From: Candidatus Accumulibacter proximus
Lineage (GTDB): Bacteria; Pseudomonadota; Gammaproteobacteria; Burkholderiales; Rhodocyclaceae
Assembly: GCA_016709675.1 (NCBI GenBank)
Contig: JADJMH010000034.1
Location: 248,001 to 312,000 of the forward strand
DNA: 64,000 nucleotides
Direction of reading: 5' to 3'
Shown here: piece after piece, positions 44,644 to 53,183 of the stretch
Position numbering within the stretch: the first letter of the stretch is position 1
Layout: every line of letters starts with the position of its first letter
Notes under the pieces: model-generated
What the model saw: only the letters and a program-made list of their open reading frames with translations
What the model was told of the DNA's origin: nothing
Databases searched by the model: none
Position numbers and translations under genes: made by a program

Positions 44644-45756
44644 ATGGCTCTGGACGGAAAGACTGTAGGACTGGCCCTCTCAGGCGGCGGCTACCGCGCC
44701 GCGTTGTTTGGTCTGGGTACGTTGTGGCGGCTCAATGACGCCGGTTTGCTCGGCAAGCTGGACGGCATTACCAGCGTCTCAGGCGGCTCGATACTGGCGG
44801 GCGTGCTGGCGCACCGCTGGCAGCAGCTGCAGTTCGCCGCTGGCCGGGCCAGCAATTTTGCCGAAGTGGTGGCGACACCGCTGCAGGCGTTTTGCTGCCA
44901 GACCATCGACGTCAGCGCCGGGATCGCAGGCATACTGACGCCGTTCAAGTCAGCAGGCGACTTTCTGATTGCCCGCTACAAGAAGGACCTGTTCGGTGAG
45001 ACCACGCTGAAAGACGTCGCCACCCCTGCCGATGGCGCGCCGCTGTTCACCTTTTACGCCACCAACCTGCAGACCGGCCGCAGCTTCCGCCTGCGCCAGG
45101 ACAAGGTGAGCGACTGGAAGATCGGCGAGTCCACCAGTCTCAAGGTACCGCTTGCCACGGCCGTCGCGGCCTCCAGTGCTTTCCCGCCGCTGTTCTCGCC
45201 GATCATCCTGCACACCGACCCGGCGGCGTGGGCCGGCGGCTCGCTGGCCGGCGACCAGTGGCGCAAGCGCATCGTGCTGGCCGATGGCGGCGTCTACGAC
45301 AACATGGGCCTGGAACAACTGACCGGCGGCGGCAGGAGCAGTGTTGATCTGGTGCTGGTGAGTGATGCCGGCGCGCCGTTTGAGTACGAAGAAGAGCCGC
45401 ATGAGGATTACGTCCGCCAACTCGGCCGCGTGCGCGACATCCTGATCGACCAGACCCGCGCCCTGCGCAAGCGCTGGCTGATTGAAGGCTTCGAGGCCGG
45501 GACCAGACGCGGCGGCTACTGGGGCGTTGCCACCAGGATAGGCGACTACGGAGCGTCGGCACCGCTGGCCGTGGACACCGAGGTCACCGGGCAACTCGAT
45601 GAGGTGCCGACCCGCCTGAGCGCCTTCGATCCCGACTTGCAGGGCCGCCTTATCAACTGGGGCTATGCGCTGTGCGACGCGGCACTGCGCACCCGGGTCG
45701 GTCTGACGATACCGGCGGCGGCGGGCTTGCCGCTGCCGCAGTGGCCGTTGCAGTGA
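44644..45756 (+). CDS. Patatin-like phospholipase
   Basis: 370 residues. The oxyanion loop S-G-G-G-Y-R-A (13-19) precedes the nucleophile motif S-V-S-G-G with S46; the first Gly of GxSxG is Ser, a known variation. Catalytic Asp is D214 in A-D-G-G-V-Y-D-N-M-G. An AAGGA site lies 8 nt upstream of ATG. The fold is a patatin lipase of the cytosolic type without a signal peptide, as in CapV-like phospholipase effectors. It lies 10 nt before the CHAT-MBL gene, so the two are probably one transcript. Upstream 182 nt hold no gene. Confidence 0.87.
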   Translation: MALDGKTVGLALSGGGYRAALFGLGTLWRLNDAGLLGKLDGITSVSGGSILAGVLAHRWQQLQFAAGRASNFAEVVATPLQAFCCQTIDVSAGIAGILTPFKSAGDFLIARYKKDLFGETTLKDVATPADGAPLFTFYATNLQTGRSFRLRQDKVSDWKIGESTSLKVPLATAVAASSAFPPLFSPIILHTDPAAWAGGSLAGDQWRKRIVLADGGVYDNMGLEQLTGGGRSSVDLVLVSDAGAPFEYEEEPHEDYVRQLGRVRDILIDQTRALRKRWLIEGFEAGTRRGGYWGVATRIGDYGASAPLAVDTEVTGQLDEVPTRLSAFDPDLQGRLINWGYALCDAALRTRVGLTIPAAAGLPLPQWPLQ

Positions 45757-45766
45757 GGCGCAGCGC

Positions 45767-48700
45767 GTGAGCGACGAGATCCAGGTTCGTGTGGTCAACG
45801 TTGAGTTGCTGCGGGCAGGGCCGGCGCACAACCAGTTGCTCTCCCCGCTGACCCAGTATCTGGGTATTTGCGACGATGCCGAAGCCGGTGTCGTGACGCA
45901 ACCGTATGAGCACATGGTTTTCCTCGAGCGCATGAAGGCCATGCGCTATGAGGACGGCAATGACGAGGCGGCGAAACGCAGCGCCTTGCGCGAAGTGGGC
46001 GTCGACGTGGCACGGGTGCTGGGTAGCGTGCCCCAACTGCCCGGGGCGCTGAGCACCGATGCGGGCGGCCCGGATACGCTGGTTCACCTGCGACTGGTGC
46101 TGACCCCCTCCGAACTCGCAACGCTGCCCTTCGAGCTGGCCAAGGTACCCGTGAGCCCAATCGCCTGCACCGAAACCTGGTTGTCACTGCAGGCAAGGAC
46201 ACCTGTGGTGTTGACGCGGCGGACCCGCAATGTTTCTGCCAACGGCGTGCGGTGGCCGCTGCGCCCGCGCATCCTGTTCATCGCCGCCAGCCCGGATGAG
46301 GTGCCCTTCGACGAGCACCGCCGCGAGCTGCTCAACGCGCTCCAGCCCTTTCGCATGCTGGGGCCCGACGAGCAGCCGGTGCTGTCGAACGACGGGCGGC
46401 GCGAGCAGTACGGCCAGCTTCTGACCATCCTGAAGGACGCACGCTTTGAAGACGTGGTCGCCGAATGCGCGGCTCATCGCTACACCCACGTCCATCTGCT
46501 GGCCCATGGTGTCAGGGATCCGAACAGTTTGCATGCCAGCTACGGGCTGGAACTGGGCGGTCAGGCCGTGTCTGCCGAGCGCCTGGCCAGCGCCTTCGCC
46601 GGACTGACCAACAGCGGTATCCAGCGGCCATCGGTGGTGACCCTGGCCACCTGCGATAGCGGCAATCAGCAAGACGCCGTGCTGGTGCCCGGCGGCAGCA
46701 TCGCTCACGTGCTTCACCAGGCCGGTATCGCTCTGGTCCTGGCTTCACAAGTGCCCCTCAGCAAGGAGGGTTCGGTGCTGGTGGTGCGAGAGCTCTACCG
46801 CGGCTTGCTGTGGGCCGAGAACCCCTGGGTGCTGATGCACCGCCTGCGCACCGCCCTGCATGGCCTGCTTGGCGACAGCTCGCACGACTGGGCCAGCCTG
46901 GTGGTGTATGAGGCCCTACCGCGCGACCTGGCCGATCAACTCGAGGAGGCACGCTACCTGCAGGCCAAGGCGGCCAACAACGTTGCCTTCGAACGTATCG
47001 ACCAGGCCGCCGAATCGTCGGGCCGTTTCGATGACGAGATGCAAGCCCTCGAAGAGACCCTGCGCCGGCTACCGACTGCAGGCCGCTTCGCGATGGAAGG
47101 TTTGGGCCTGCGTGCCAGCAGCTTGAAGCGCTTGGCGCAGGCTGAGTTCCGCATCGCCCAACAGCCGGGCTGCCTGGACCGGGTCCGTCGTGCGCTGAGC
47201 AGCGCCAGGTACCTCCACCAGGCGCTGCACTACTACGAGCAGGCCGTGACCGGCTTCCTGGTGGATGACGGCAAACCGGTGCAGCGCGTTGCCTCGCTGC
47301 ATTGGGTGCTGGTGCAACAATTGTGCTTGTCTGCCGTGCTGGGCAAGTGCGTGCCCGAGGGAACACGCGAGACGGCGCTGATGTCCGCACGCGCCTACGT
47401 GGAGCACTCCTCCCCTGAAGAACAGGCCTGGGCGCATGGTAGTCTGGCTGAATTGGCACTGCTGGCGATCGAGCATCTGTCGATGGGCCAGGGACACGAA
47501 GGCGAGTTCGCGCGTGTCCGCGCCGAGGCCATGCAGCATGTGCGGGAACTCATTCGCCTGGCGCGGCGGCTCGACAATCCCTTCCTGATCGAATCGAACC
47601 TGCGGCAGTTCCGACGCTACGTCGACTGGTGGGGGACAACGCTCCTCGAGAACGTCGTCATCAGCCTCGATCTCGACGACCGCGGCACCTGCCATGGCGA
47701 CGACGCGGCCCTGTGGCAGAAGACCGAGAGCGCCTGGGCGAGGAACGGCATGGTTGGTGTGGCCCGCCAACTGGCCGACATGCTCGACGAGCGTGGCGCA
47801 GCCGACCGCACCGCGAAGGCTGCCTCTGCGCGCTACCCGGCGACCACCCCGGCGACCGCCAGCGACGCGGCAATACCCGCACAGGCTGCAACCGGTGCGT
47901 CAGGCACGACCGTCGCAGCAGCGACGCCGCCGGTCATCGCGATGCTCGCGGCCTTGCCCCAGCGGGCTCCCGCCAACACGCCGCCAGCGGCGGACGCAGG
48001 CGCACAGTCTTTCCTTCGCGTGGACATGCTGCCGGCCGAACATGGCGACTGCCTGTGGCTGGAATTCGGCCGCGACAGCCTGACGGCTCGCGTGCTGGTC
48101 GATGGCGGCACGCCTGAAGCCTTCGATCGAGTGCTCAGGCCACGTTTCGAGATCCTGCCGGAGCAGCAGCGCCACCTGGAACTGCTGATCCTCACGCACA
48201 TCGACGCCGACCACGTCGGTGGTGGCATCCCCTTGCTGAAGGCAGCCAAGGAGCTGGGCCTCTCCGCGGGCGACGTCTGGTTCAACGGCTGGAAGCACAT
48301 CAAGTCGTTCGGTTTTCTGGGCGCCAAGCAGGGCGAAATCTTCTCGGAACTGCTGGAGCAACTGGGCTGGACCTGGAACGGCTGGCAGGACGGCAAGGCC
48401 ATCGTGCTGCCGGCAGACGGCGGCCTGCCCAGTGTCACGCTGCCGAGTGGTCTGGTGCTGACTCTGCTCTCGCCCAGCGCCAACAAGCTCAAGGCCTTGG
48501 CACTCAAGTGGAAGAAGGACATCAATGCCCTCGGTCTGGAGCCGGGCCAGGGCGATGCATTCCTCGGCCGCACCACCGTCTCGGCTTCAGAGGACCTCGA
48601 CGAGCTGCTCAAGACGCCCTTCAGAACTGACACCGCGCCGAACAACGGCAGCAGCATCACCGTGCTGGCCGAGTACGGCGGCAAGAGCATCCTGCTCGGT

Positions 48701-49069
48701 GCCGATTGCCATGCGCCGCTGCTCGTCGCCTCGCTGAAAACACTGCTCCAGCAGCGCCGCCTGAAGAAGCTACCGCTGAGCGCATTCAAGGTGCCGCACC
48801 ACGGCAGCCGCAACAACCTGGACGAAACGGTGATGGGGTTGATCGAATGCCGCAACTATCTGATCTCGACCAGTGGCAAGCTCTTCAAGCACCCGGACCG
48901 TGAGGCGATCGCGCGCATCATCCATTTCGGCGGTCCCTCGCCCACGCTGTGGTTCAACTACCGCAGCGACGTCAATGAAGTCTGGGCCAAGCCGGAACTG
49001 CAAGCCAAATACAACTACCGCGCCATGTATCCGCCCGAGGGCCAGGAAGGTCTGCTGGTTACGCTGTGA
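45767..49069 (+). CDS. CHAT protease/metallo-beta-lactamase-fold fusion protein
   Basis: 1100 residues from GTG 45767. The CHAT (caspase-like) domain has its catalytic pair at H247 (H-L-L-A-H-G) and C296 (T-L-A-T-C-D-S-G). A helical middle region (about 380-700) and an Ala/Thr/Pro linker (about 680-750) follow. From about 745 the ComEC-like MBL domain starts. Its metal motif is T-H-I-D-A-D-H-V-G-G (H811, D813, D815, H816), followed by L-L-G-A-D-C-H and V-P-H-H-G-S (H1011, H1012). Both active sites look complete. Such pairing suggests a sensor-protease linked to a hydrolase effector, next to the patatin gene. Confidence 0.85.
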   Translation: MSDEIQVRVVNVELLRAGPAHNQLLSPLTQYLGICDDAEAGVVTQPYEHMVFLERMKAMRYEDGNDEAAKRSALREVGVDVARVLGSVPQLPGALSTDAGGPDTLVHLRLVLTPSELATLPFELAKVPVSPIACTETWLSLQARTPVVLTRRTRNVSANGVRWPLRPRILFIAASPDEVPFDEHRRELLNALQPFRMLGPDEQPVLSNDGRREQYGQLLTILKDARFEDVVAECAAHRYTHVHLLAHGVRDPNSLHASYGLELGGQAVSAERLASAFAGLTNSGIQRPSVVTLATCDSGNQQDAVLVPGGSIAHVLHQAGIALVLASQVPLSKEGSVLVVRELYRGLLWAENPWVLMHRLRTALHGLLGDSSHDWASLVVYEALPRDLADQLEEARYLQAKAANNVAFERIDQAAESSGRFDDEMQALEETLRRLPTAGRFAMEGLGLRASSLKRLAQAEFRIAQQPGCLDRVRRALSSARYLHQALHYYEQAVTGFLVDDGKPVQRVASLHWVLVQQLCLSAVLGKCVPEGTRETALMSARAYVEHSSPEEQAWAHGSLAELALLAIEHLSMGQGHEGEFARVRAEAMQHVRELIRLARRLDNPFLIESNLRQFRRYVDWWGTTLLENVVISLDLDDRGTCHGDDAALWQKTESAWARNGMVGVARQLADMLDERGAADRTAKAASARYPATTPATASDAAIPAQAATGASGTTVAAATPPVIAMLAALPQRAPANTPPAADAGAQSFLRVDMLPAEHGDCLWLEFGRDSLTARVLVDGGTPEAFDRVLRPRFEILPEQQRHLELLILTHIDADHVGGGIPLLKAAKELGLSAGDVWFNGWKHIKSFGFLGAKQGEIFSELLEQLGWTWNGWQDGKAIVLPADGGLPSVTLPSGLVLTLLSPSANKLKALALKWKKDINALGLEPGQGDAFLGRTTVSASEDLDELLKTPFRTDTAPNNGSSITVLAEYGGKSILLGADCHAPLLVASLKTLLQQRRLKKLPLSAFKVPHHGSRNNLDETVMGLIECRNYLISTSGKLFKHPDREAIARIIHFGGPSPTLWFNYRSDVNEVWAKPELQAKYNYRAMYPPEGQEGLLVTL

Positions 49070-49401
49070 AGCGCGTCCTGGCCCGGGAAGGCAAGCCAAC
49101 GCTGCTACGCTCTGTTTCGTGTTCATGCCGAAAGTATGGCCTCTCTTTCGTGGTGGCCTCGCAAGAGGCGAAGGATTTCGATTCCTCTCTGTTTACCGCC
49201 GTGGCAAATTATCTAGCACTGCGGGTCAGCGAGCCCGACGCCAAATTGATGGCGAAAATCTTTGCCCCGTCGGACAAGCTGACGCTCTACACTGACCGCA
49301 TCAAGCAGATCGCCAAATTCAAGGCATGGTTCTATTCGGAGGGGATGCGGATGCCCGTGCCGGTTGCGTTGGGAAGTCCGCCGGCCAGTCAGGGACGCTG
49401 A
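49066..49401 (+). pseudogene. C-terminal fragment of a HerA-type (DUF87) ATPase
   Basis: 111 codons from GTG 49066, overlapping the CHAT-MBL stop. From R-K-Y-G-L-S-F-V-V-A-S-Q-E-A-K-D-F-D onwards it reads like the end of a HerA/FtsK-like DNA pump (R-K-F-G-L type sensor segment). The Walker A and most of the core are missing. The first about 20 codons do not fit the family and probably mark the joining point. Remnant of a lost defence or mobility gene. No product of use is expected. Confidence 0.55.
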
Positions 49402-49560
49402 GGGGTACTATCGTCTGCGCATGGGAAGTGAGTCTGGAAAGCGTGGCGCCGTGGCTGATCGGCCTGCTGCGCGGTGCGGTCTACAATCCAGGTGCTAAGA
49501 GCAGGTGTCACCGGCGGGATTGCCCGGTCTGTTGCAGGTCCGCTTGCTTTTTTCTTGAGG

Positions 49561-49576
49561 CTGTACAAAAATACAG
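49561..49576 (+). promoter_or_regulatory. SOS box of lexA
   Basis: CTGT-N8-ACAG, a perfect LexA operator palindrome end (CTG-N10-CAG), 27 nt before the lexA start. Supports autoregulation by LexA and SOS induction of the lexA-imuA-imuB unit. Confidence 0.85.
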
Positions 49577-49602
49577 CATCAACGACAGGAGGCCAGAGTC
49601 TC

Positions 49603-50208
49603 ATGGCGACACAGCTCACCCCGCGACAACGGGAAATTCTCGATTTCATCCGCAACACGCTGGAGAACCTTGGTGCGCCGCCGACGCGGGCCGAGATCGC
49701 CAGCGCCTTCGGTTTTGCCTCGCACAATGCCGCTGAAGAGCACCTCAAGGCGCTCGCCAGGAAAGGCATCATCGTGCTTGAGCCGGGCTCGGCGCGCGGT
49801 ATCCGGCTGGTCGAACAACTCGGTCTGCCACTGATCGGTAGCGTGGCAGCCGGCAGTCCGGTTCTGGCGGTGGAAAACGTACAGCGCCGCTACACGGTTG
49901 ATGCCGCGCTGTTCAAACCCCGTGCCGACTTCCTGTTGCGTGTGCGCGGCCTGTCGATGATCAACGCCGGCATTCTGGATGGTGACCTGCTCGCTGTGCA
50001 CCGGACCAGTGAAGCGCGCAACGGCCAGATTGTCGTTGCCAGGCTTGATGACGAGGTGACCGTCAAGCGTTTCCATCAGCAGGACGGGGTTATCAGGCTG
50101 ATCGCCGAGAACCCCGATTTTGCGCCGATCATCATCGATGGGAGCGCGCGGACATTGGCCATCGAAGGCCTCGCTGTCGGCCTGATCCGCGACGGCGGGG
50201 CGATGTAA
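49603..50208 (+). CDS. lexA: SOS repressor LexA
   Basis: 201 residues from ATG 49603 (GGAGG about 10 nt upstream); the in-frame start at 49474 lies before the operator and is rejected. The N-terminal winged helix (residues 1-65, T-P-R-Q-R-E-I-L) is complete. The self-cleavage site is A83-G84 in V-A-A-G-S-P-V-L, with S118 (G-L-S-M) and K155 (V-T-V-K-R-F) as the catalytic pair. It represses SOS genes and is cleaved upon RecA activation. imuA follows 31 nt later. Confidence 0.95.
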   Translation: MATQLTPRQREILDFIRNTLENLGAPPTRAEIASAFGFASHNAAEEHLKALARKGIIVLEPGSARGIRLVEQLGLPLIGSVAAGSPVLAVENVQRRYTVDAALFKPRADFLLRVRGLSMINAGILDGDLLAVHRTSEARNGQIVVARLDDEVTVKRFHQQDGVIRLIAENPDFAPIIIDGSARTLAIEGLAVGLIRDGGAM

Positions 50209-50239
50209 GCGCTGCTCCGACTGCTGCCTGACCATCACC

Positions 50240-50947
50240 ATGTTGCCATCCACGATGCTGTTGCAAATCCTTGAGCGGCCCGATGTCTGGCGTGGGGATA
50301 CGCTTGCCAGAGCACCATTGCCCGGTGTGCCAACCGGCTTTGCCGAGCTTGATCGTGAGTTGCCCGGCGGTGGCTGGCCGCGTGGCTGCCTGACTGAACT
50401 CCTGCCGGCACGCCGCGGGGTGGGTGAACTGAGTCTGCTGCTCCCTGTCCTGGCGCGGATCTCGAGCGACGAACTTGCCTGGCTGGTCTGCGTAGCACCA
50501 CCGCATCCACTTTATGCGCCGGCGCTGCATGCGGGTGGCGTCGATCTGTCGCGTCTGCTGGTTGCCAGCGCGCCCGGTCGTGATGCTGCCTGGGCGTGTG
50601 AGCGCTCGCTGGCGGCCGATGGCGTTGGCGCCGTCATCGCCTGGCTACCCGAAGCCCAGACAACGTCACTGCGTCGCCTGCAGCTTGCTGCCGAGGCCAG
50701 TTGTACGCTGCTGTTCGTTTTTCGCCCGCTGGCCTGTGCCAGTCAATCCTCGCCAGCACCGCTGCGCCTCGCCCTCGAAGGGGAGGGCCAGCAACTCGTC
50801 GTTCGCCTGCTCAAGCGCCGTGGCGGCGCACAGCCAGTGCCCCTGCCAATCGCCATTCAACGCCCGGTCGGTCTGAGCCATGCTCTGGCTGGTCCTGCAT
50901 CTGCCCCGCCTGCCGCTCGAAGTCTTTCCCGGCCTGCCATCGCCTAG
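50240..50947 (+). CDS. imuA: Translesion synthesis accessory protein ImuA
   Basis: 235 residues. N-terminal G-V-P-T-G-F-A-E-L-D-R-E-L-P-G-G-G-W-P matches the RecA-like ImuA/SulA-type family. The protein takes part in the mutasome formed with ImuB and DnaE2. Its last 68 nt overlap imuB in another frame. No Walker A lysine is obvious in the first block, as is usual for this group. Confidence 0.85.
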   Translation: MLPSTMLLQILERPDVWRGDTLARAPLPGVPTGFAELDRELPGGGWPRGCLTELLPARRGVGELSLLLPVLARISSDELAWLVCVAPPHPLYAPALHAGGVDLSRLLVASAPGRDAAWACERSLAADGVGAVIAWLPEAQTTSLRRLQLAAEASCTLLFVFRPLACASQSSPAPLRLALEGEGQQLVVRLLKRRGGAQPVPLPIAIQRPVGLSHALAGPASAPPAARSLSRPAIA

Positions 50948-52364
50948 CGCCGTCGTTCGCCGTGAGCGCGTCGTCGTTGCTGACGATGCAGCGGCAAGGG
51001 CTGGCGTGGTACCCGGGTTGCGGCTGGCGGAGGCGTGGGCGTTTCTGCCCTGCCTGGCCGTGCAGGAGCGCGATGTCGAGCGTGAGCAGGGAGCACTGAC
51101 CCGGCTTGCCTGTTGGGCAGGCAACTTCACTTCGGAAATTTGCTGCCTGCCGCCGCAGACGCTTCTGCTCGAAGTCGCCGGGTCGCTACGCCTTTTCGGT
51201 GGCGCCAAAGCGTTGTTTGAGCGCATCGTCGCCGGCTGTGCCGAGCAGGGTTTTGTGCCGCAGGCAAGCCTGGCACCAACGCCGCTGGCTGCGCAATGGC
51301 TGGCCTTTGCCGGCGACGATCAGCCCTGTCTCGACAAGGGTGAACTGCCGTATCGCCTCGGCAGGCTGCCGCTGTCAGGACTCGATCTTCCGGCGCAGCA
51401 TCATGCTCGCCTCCGCAGTTTTGGCGCGCGTTCGCTCGCTGACGTGCTGCGCTTGCCGCGTGCAGGCCTGACGCGTCGACTCGGAGGCGGTTTTGTCGCT
51501 GATCTGGCGCGTGCGCTCGGCGATTTGCCGGATCCCCGGCCACGTTATGTTTTCCCGGAGTGCTTTGTCGAGCAACTGGAACTACCGGCGCGGATCGAAA
51601 ATGCGATGGCTCTCGGTTTTGCCGGGAATCGTCTGCTCGCCACCTTGTGCGGTTGGCTGGCGGCACGCGGCAGCGGCATCAGCAAATGCATTTTTGAATT
51701 TGAACACGAGCGCGGCAGCAGGCAGCGGCCGGCCACCGTACTTGTCCTCGGTTTCACTGCTGCCACCCGCAGTGCGGAACGGATTTCTCGTGTGTTTGTC
51801 GAGCGGCTGCAGCGCTTCGAGTTGCCGGCTCCGGTTGAGCGAATCAGTTTGCGAGCCGAAGCGCCGGAAGCATTGCCAGGGCGTACGGCGAGCCTGTTCG
51901 GCGAGCGCGGCGAGGGCGCTGGCGGCGAGTCGGTGGCGGCACTGGTCGAACGGCTGCAGGCGCGCCTCGGCAACGGCAAAGTACATGGCCTCTCGGTAGT
52001 CGCCGAGCACCGACCGGAAAATGCTTCTCGGCGGGTCGAACCAGGGCTGCTGGCAGGCGAAAAACTGCCGGCCAGGTTGCTCCCGGCCTCAGCCATGCGG
52101 CATAAGGATCCCGGCCCACGCCCTTTGTGGCTGCTGCGCAGGCCGCAGATCCTGGGTGAAGTTGCCGGGCGCCCACAGTGCGGTGGCCCCTTGCGTCTAC
52201 TTGCCGGTCCCGAGCGCATCGAGAGTGGCTGGTGGGATGCCGCCGAGCCTGATGCGGTCGGTGATGTGCGTCGCGACTATTTTGTCGCCATTTCCGTACG
52301 CGCCGAATGGCTGTGGGTTTTTCGTAGCCGGGCCGGATGGTTTCTGCATGGCGTTTTTGCGTGA
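50880..52364 (+). CDS. imuB: Y-family polymerase-like mutasome protein ImuB
   Basis: 494 residues, DinB-like fold without the polymerase acidic residues, as expected for ImuB. Family features are L-H-L-P-R-L-P-L-E near the N-terminus, R-L-P-R-A-G-L-T-R-R-L-G in the thumb region, and the C-terminal D-P-G-P-R-P-L-W-L-L and S-G-W-W-D segments. ImuB links the beta clamp to the DnaE2 polymerase. Usually dnaE2 follows in this operon, but here the next gene is a hemerythrin. The stop at 52364 leaves an 88-nt gap. Confidence 0.9.
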   Translation: MLWLVLHLPRLPLEVFPGLPSPSAVVRRERVVVADDAAARAGVVPGLRLAEAWAFLPCLAVQERDVEREQGALTRLACWAGNFTSEICCLPPQTLLLEVAGSLRLFGGAKALFERIVAGCAEQGFVPQASLAPTPLAAQWLAFAGDDQPCLDKGELPYRLGRLPLSGLDLPAQHHARLRSFGARSLADVLRLPRAGLTRRLGGGFVADLARALGDLPDPRPRYVFPECFVEQLELPARIENAMALGFAGNRLLATLCGWLAARGSGISKCIFEFEHERGSRQRPATVLVLGFTAATRSAERISRVFVERLQRFELPAPVERISLRAEAPEALPGRTASLFGERGEGAGGESVAALVERLQARLGNGKVHGLSVVAEHRPENASRRVEPGLLAGEKLPARLLPASAMRHKDPGPRPLWLLRRPQILGEVAGRPQCGGPLRLLAGPERIESGWWDAAEPDAVGDVRRDYFVAISVRAEWLWVFRSRAGWFLHGVFA

Positions 52365-52452
52365 ATCCGCTCTGATTTTACTGGAATTCTGGAAGCCATT
52401 TTTCTATACTATGGCAACAGAAAAGCCTGACCTTTTCCTGGGGAGTGTGGTG

Positions 52453-52890
52453 ATGGAGATCAATCTTGCCGGTTTGCTGCCGGAGGCCTTGTTGATCGAT
52501 CTACCGGAAATTGATATCCAGCACGAAGAGATTTTTCGGCGAATCGAAGCGCTCAAGGAAACCTGCTTCGGCAGCGGGCCGGTTTCCTTTGACGAATTCG
52601 AGAGCCTGCTCGATTATCTGAAATATCACTTTGCCACCGAAGAGCGAGTTGCGGGGGAAGCCGGGGCAGGCTTTGTGGACCACGCCCGAGTGCACCGGGA
52701 GAATCTGCATGCGCTACGCAAGGCGTTTGGCGAAGTACGTGGTGGTGTGCGTGACGTTCACTCCTTTCTGCGCTACGCCGAGTACTGGTTTGAGCGCCAC
52801 ATTACCGAGGAAGACAAGCCCTTCGCGAACAGCGTGCGAGAGTGCCGGCTGCGGTCTTCCAGCTGCCCCGAATCGATAACCAGCCTTTGA
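52453..52890 (+). CDS. Bacteriohemerythrin
   Basis: 145 residues. All seven di-iron ligands are visible: H24, H59, E63, H77, H81, H116 and D121, in the canonical order for the four-helix hemerythrin fold. GGGAG lies 8 nt before ATG 52453. A TATACT -10-like box (52405-52410) lies upstream, so it may have its own promoter separate from the imu genes. It likely binds O2 for storage or sensing in the cytoplasm. Confidence 0.92.
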   Translation: MEINLAGLLPEALLIDLPEIDIQHEEIFRRIEALKETCFGSGPVSFDEFESLLDYLKYHFATEERVAGEAGAGFVDHARVHRENLHALRKAFGEVRGGVRDVHSFLRYAEYWFERHITEEDKPFANSVRECRLRSSSCPESITSL

Positions 52891-53183
52891 CTGACTGGGT
52901 GTCAATCGGATCCCGTATCTTCAGATTCTTTCTCGGGCAGGTAGTGCTGCCTGCGTATCGGCAACAGCAACGAAAGCCATGTCCTGCGTGAATTTGATAA
53001 TAGTCCACGAAAATGATCGGGAATGGTCCTCCAAATGGCCGTCCGTCATTCTTTTTTGCGTTCTTCCGAGCATTCTGGCAAGCTGATAACCGGAACAGCA
53101 TATCTCGTCATATTTCGCCGCACCCCCTCGCCAATGGCCGTTTGCCGACGGCCTGATCATTCATCAATGAGCCATTAACGACC

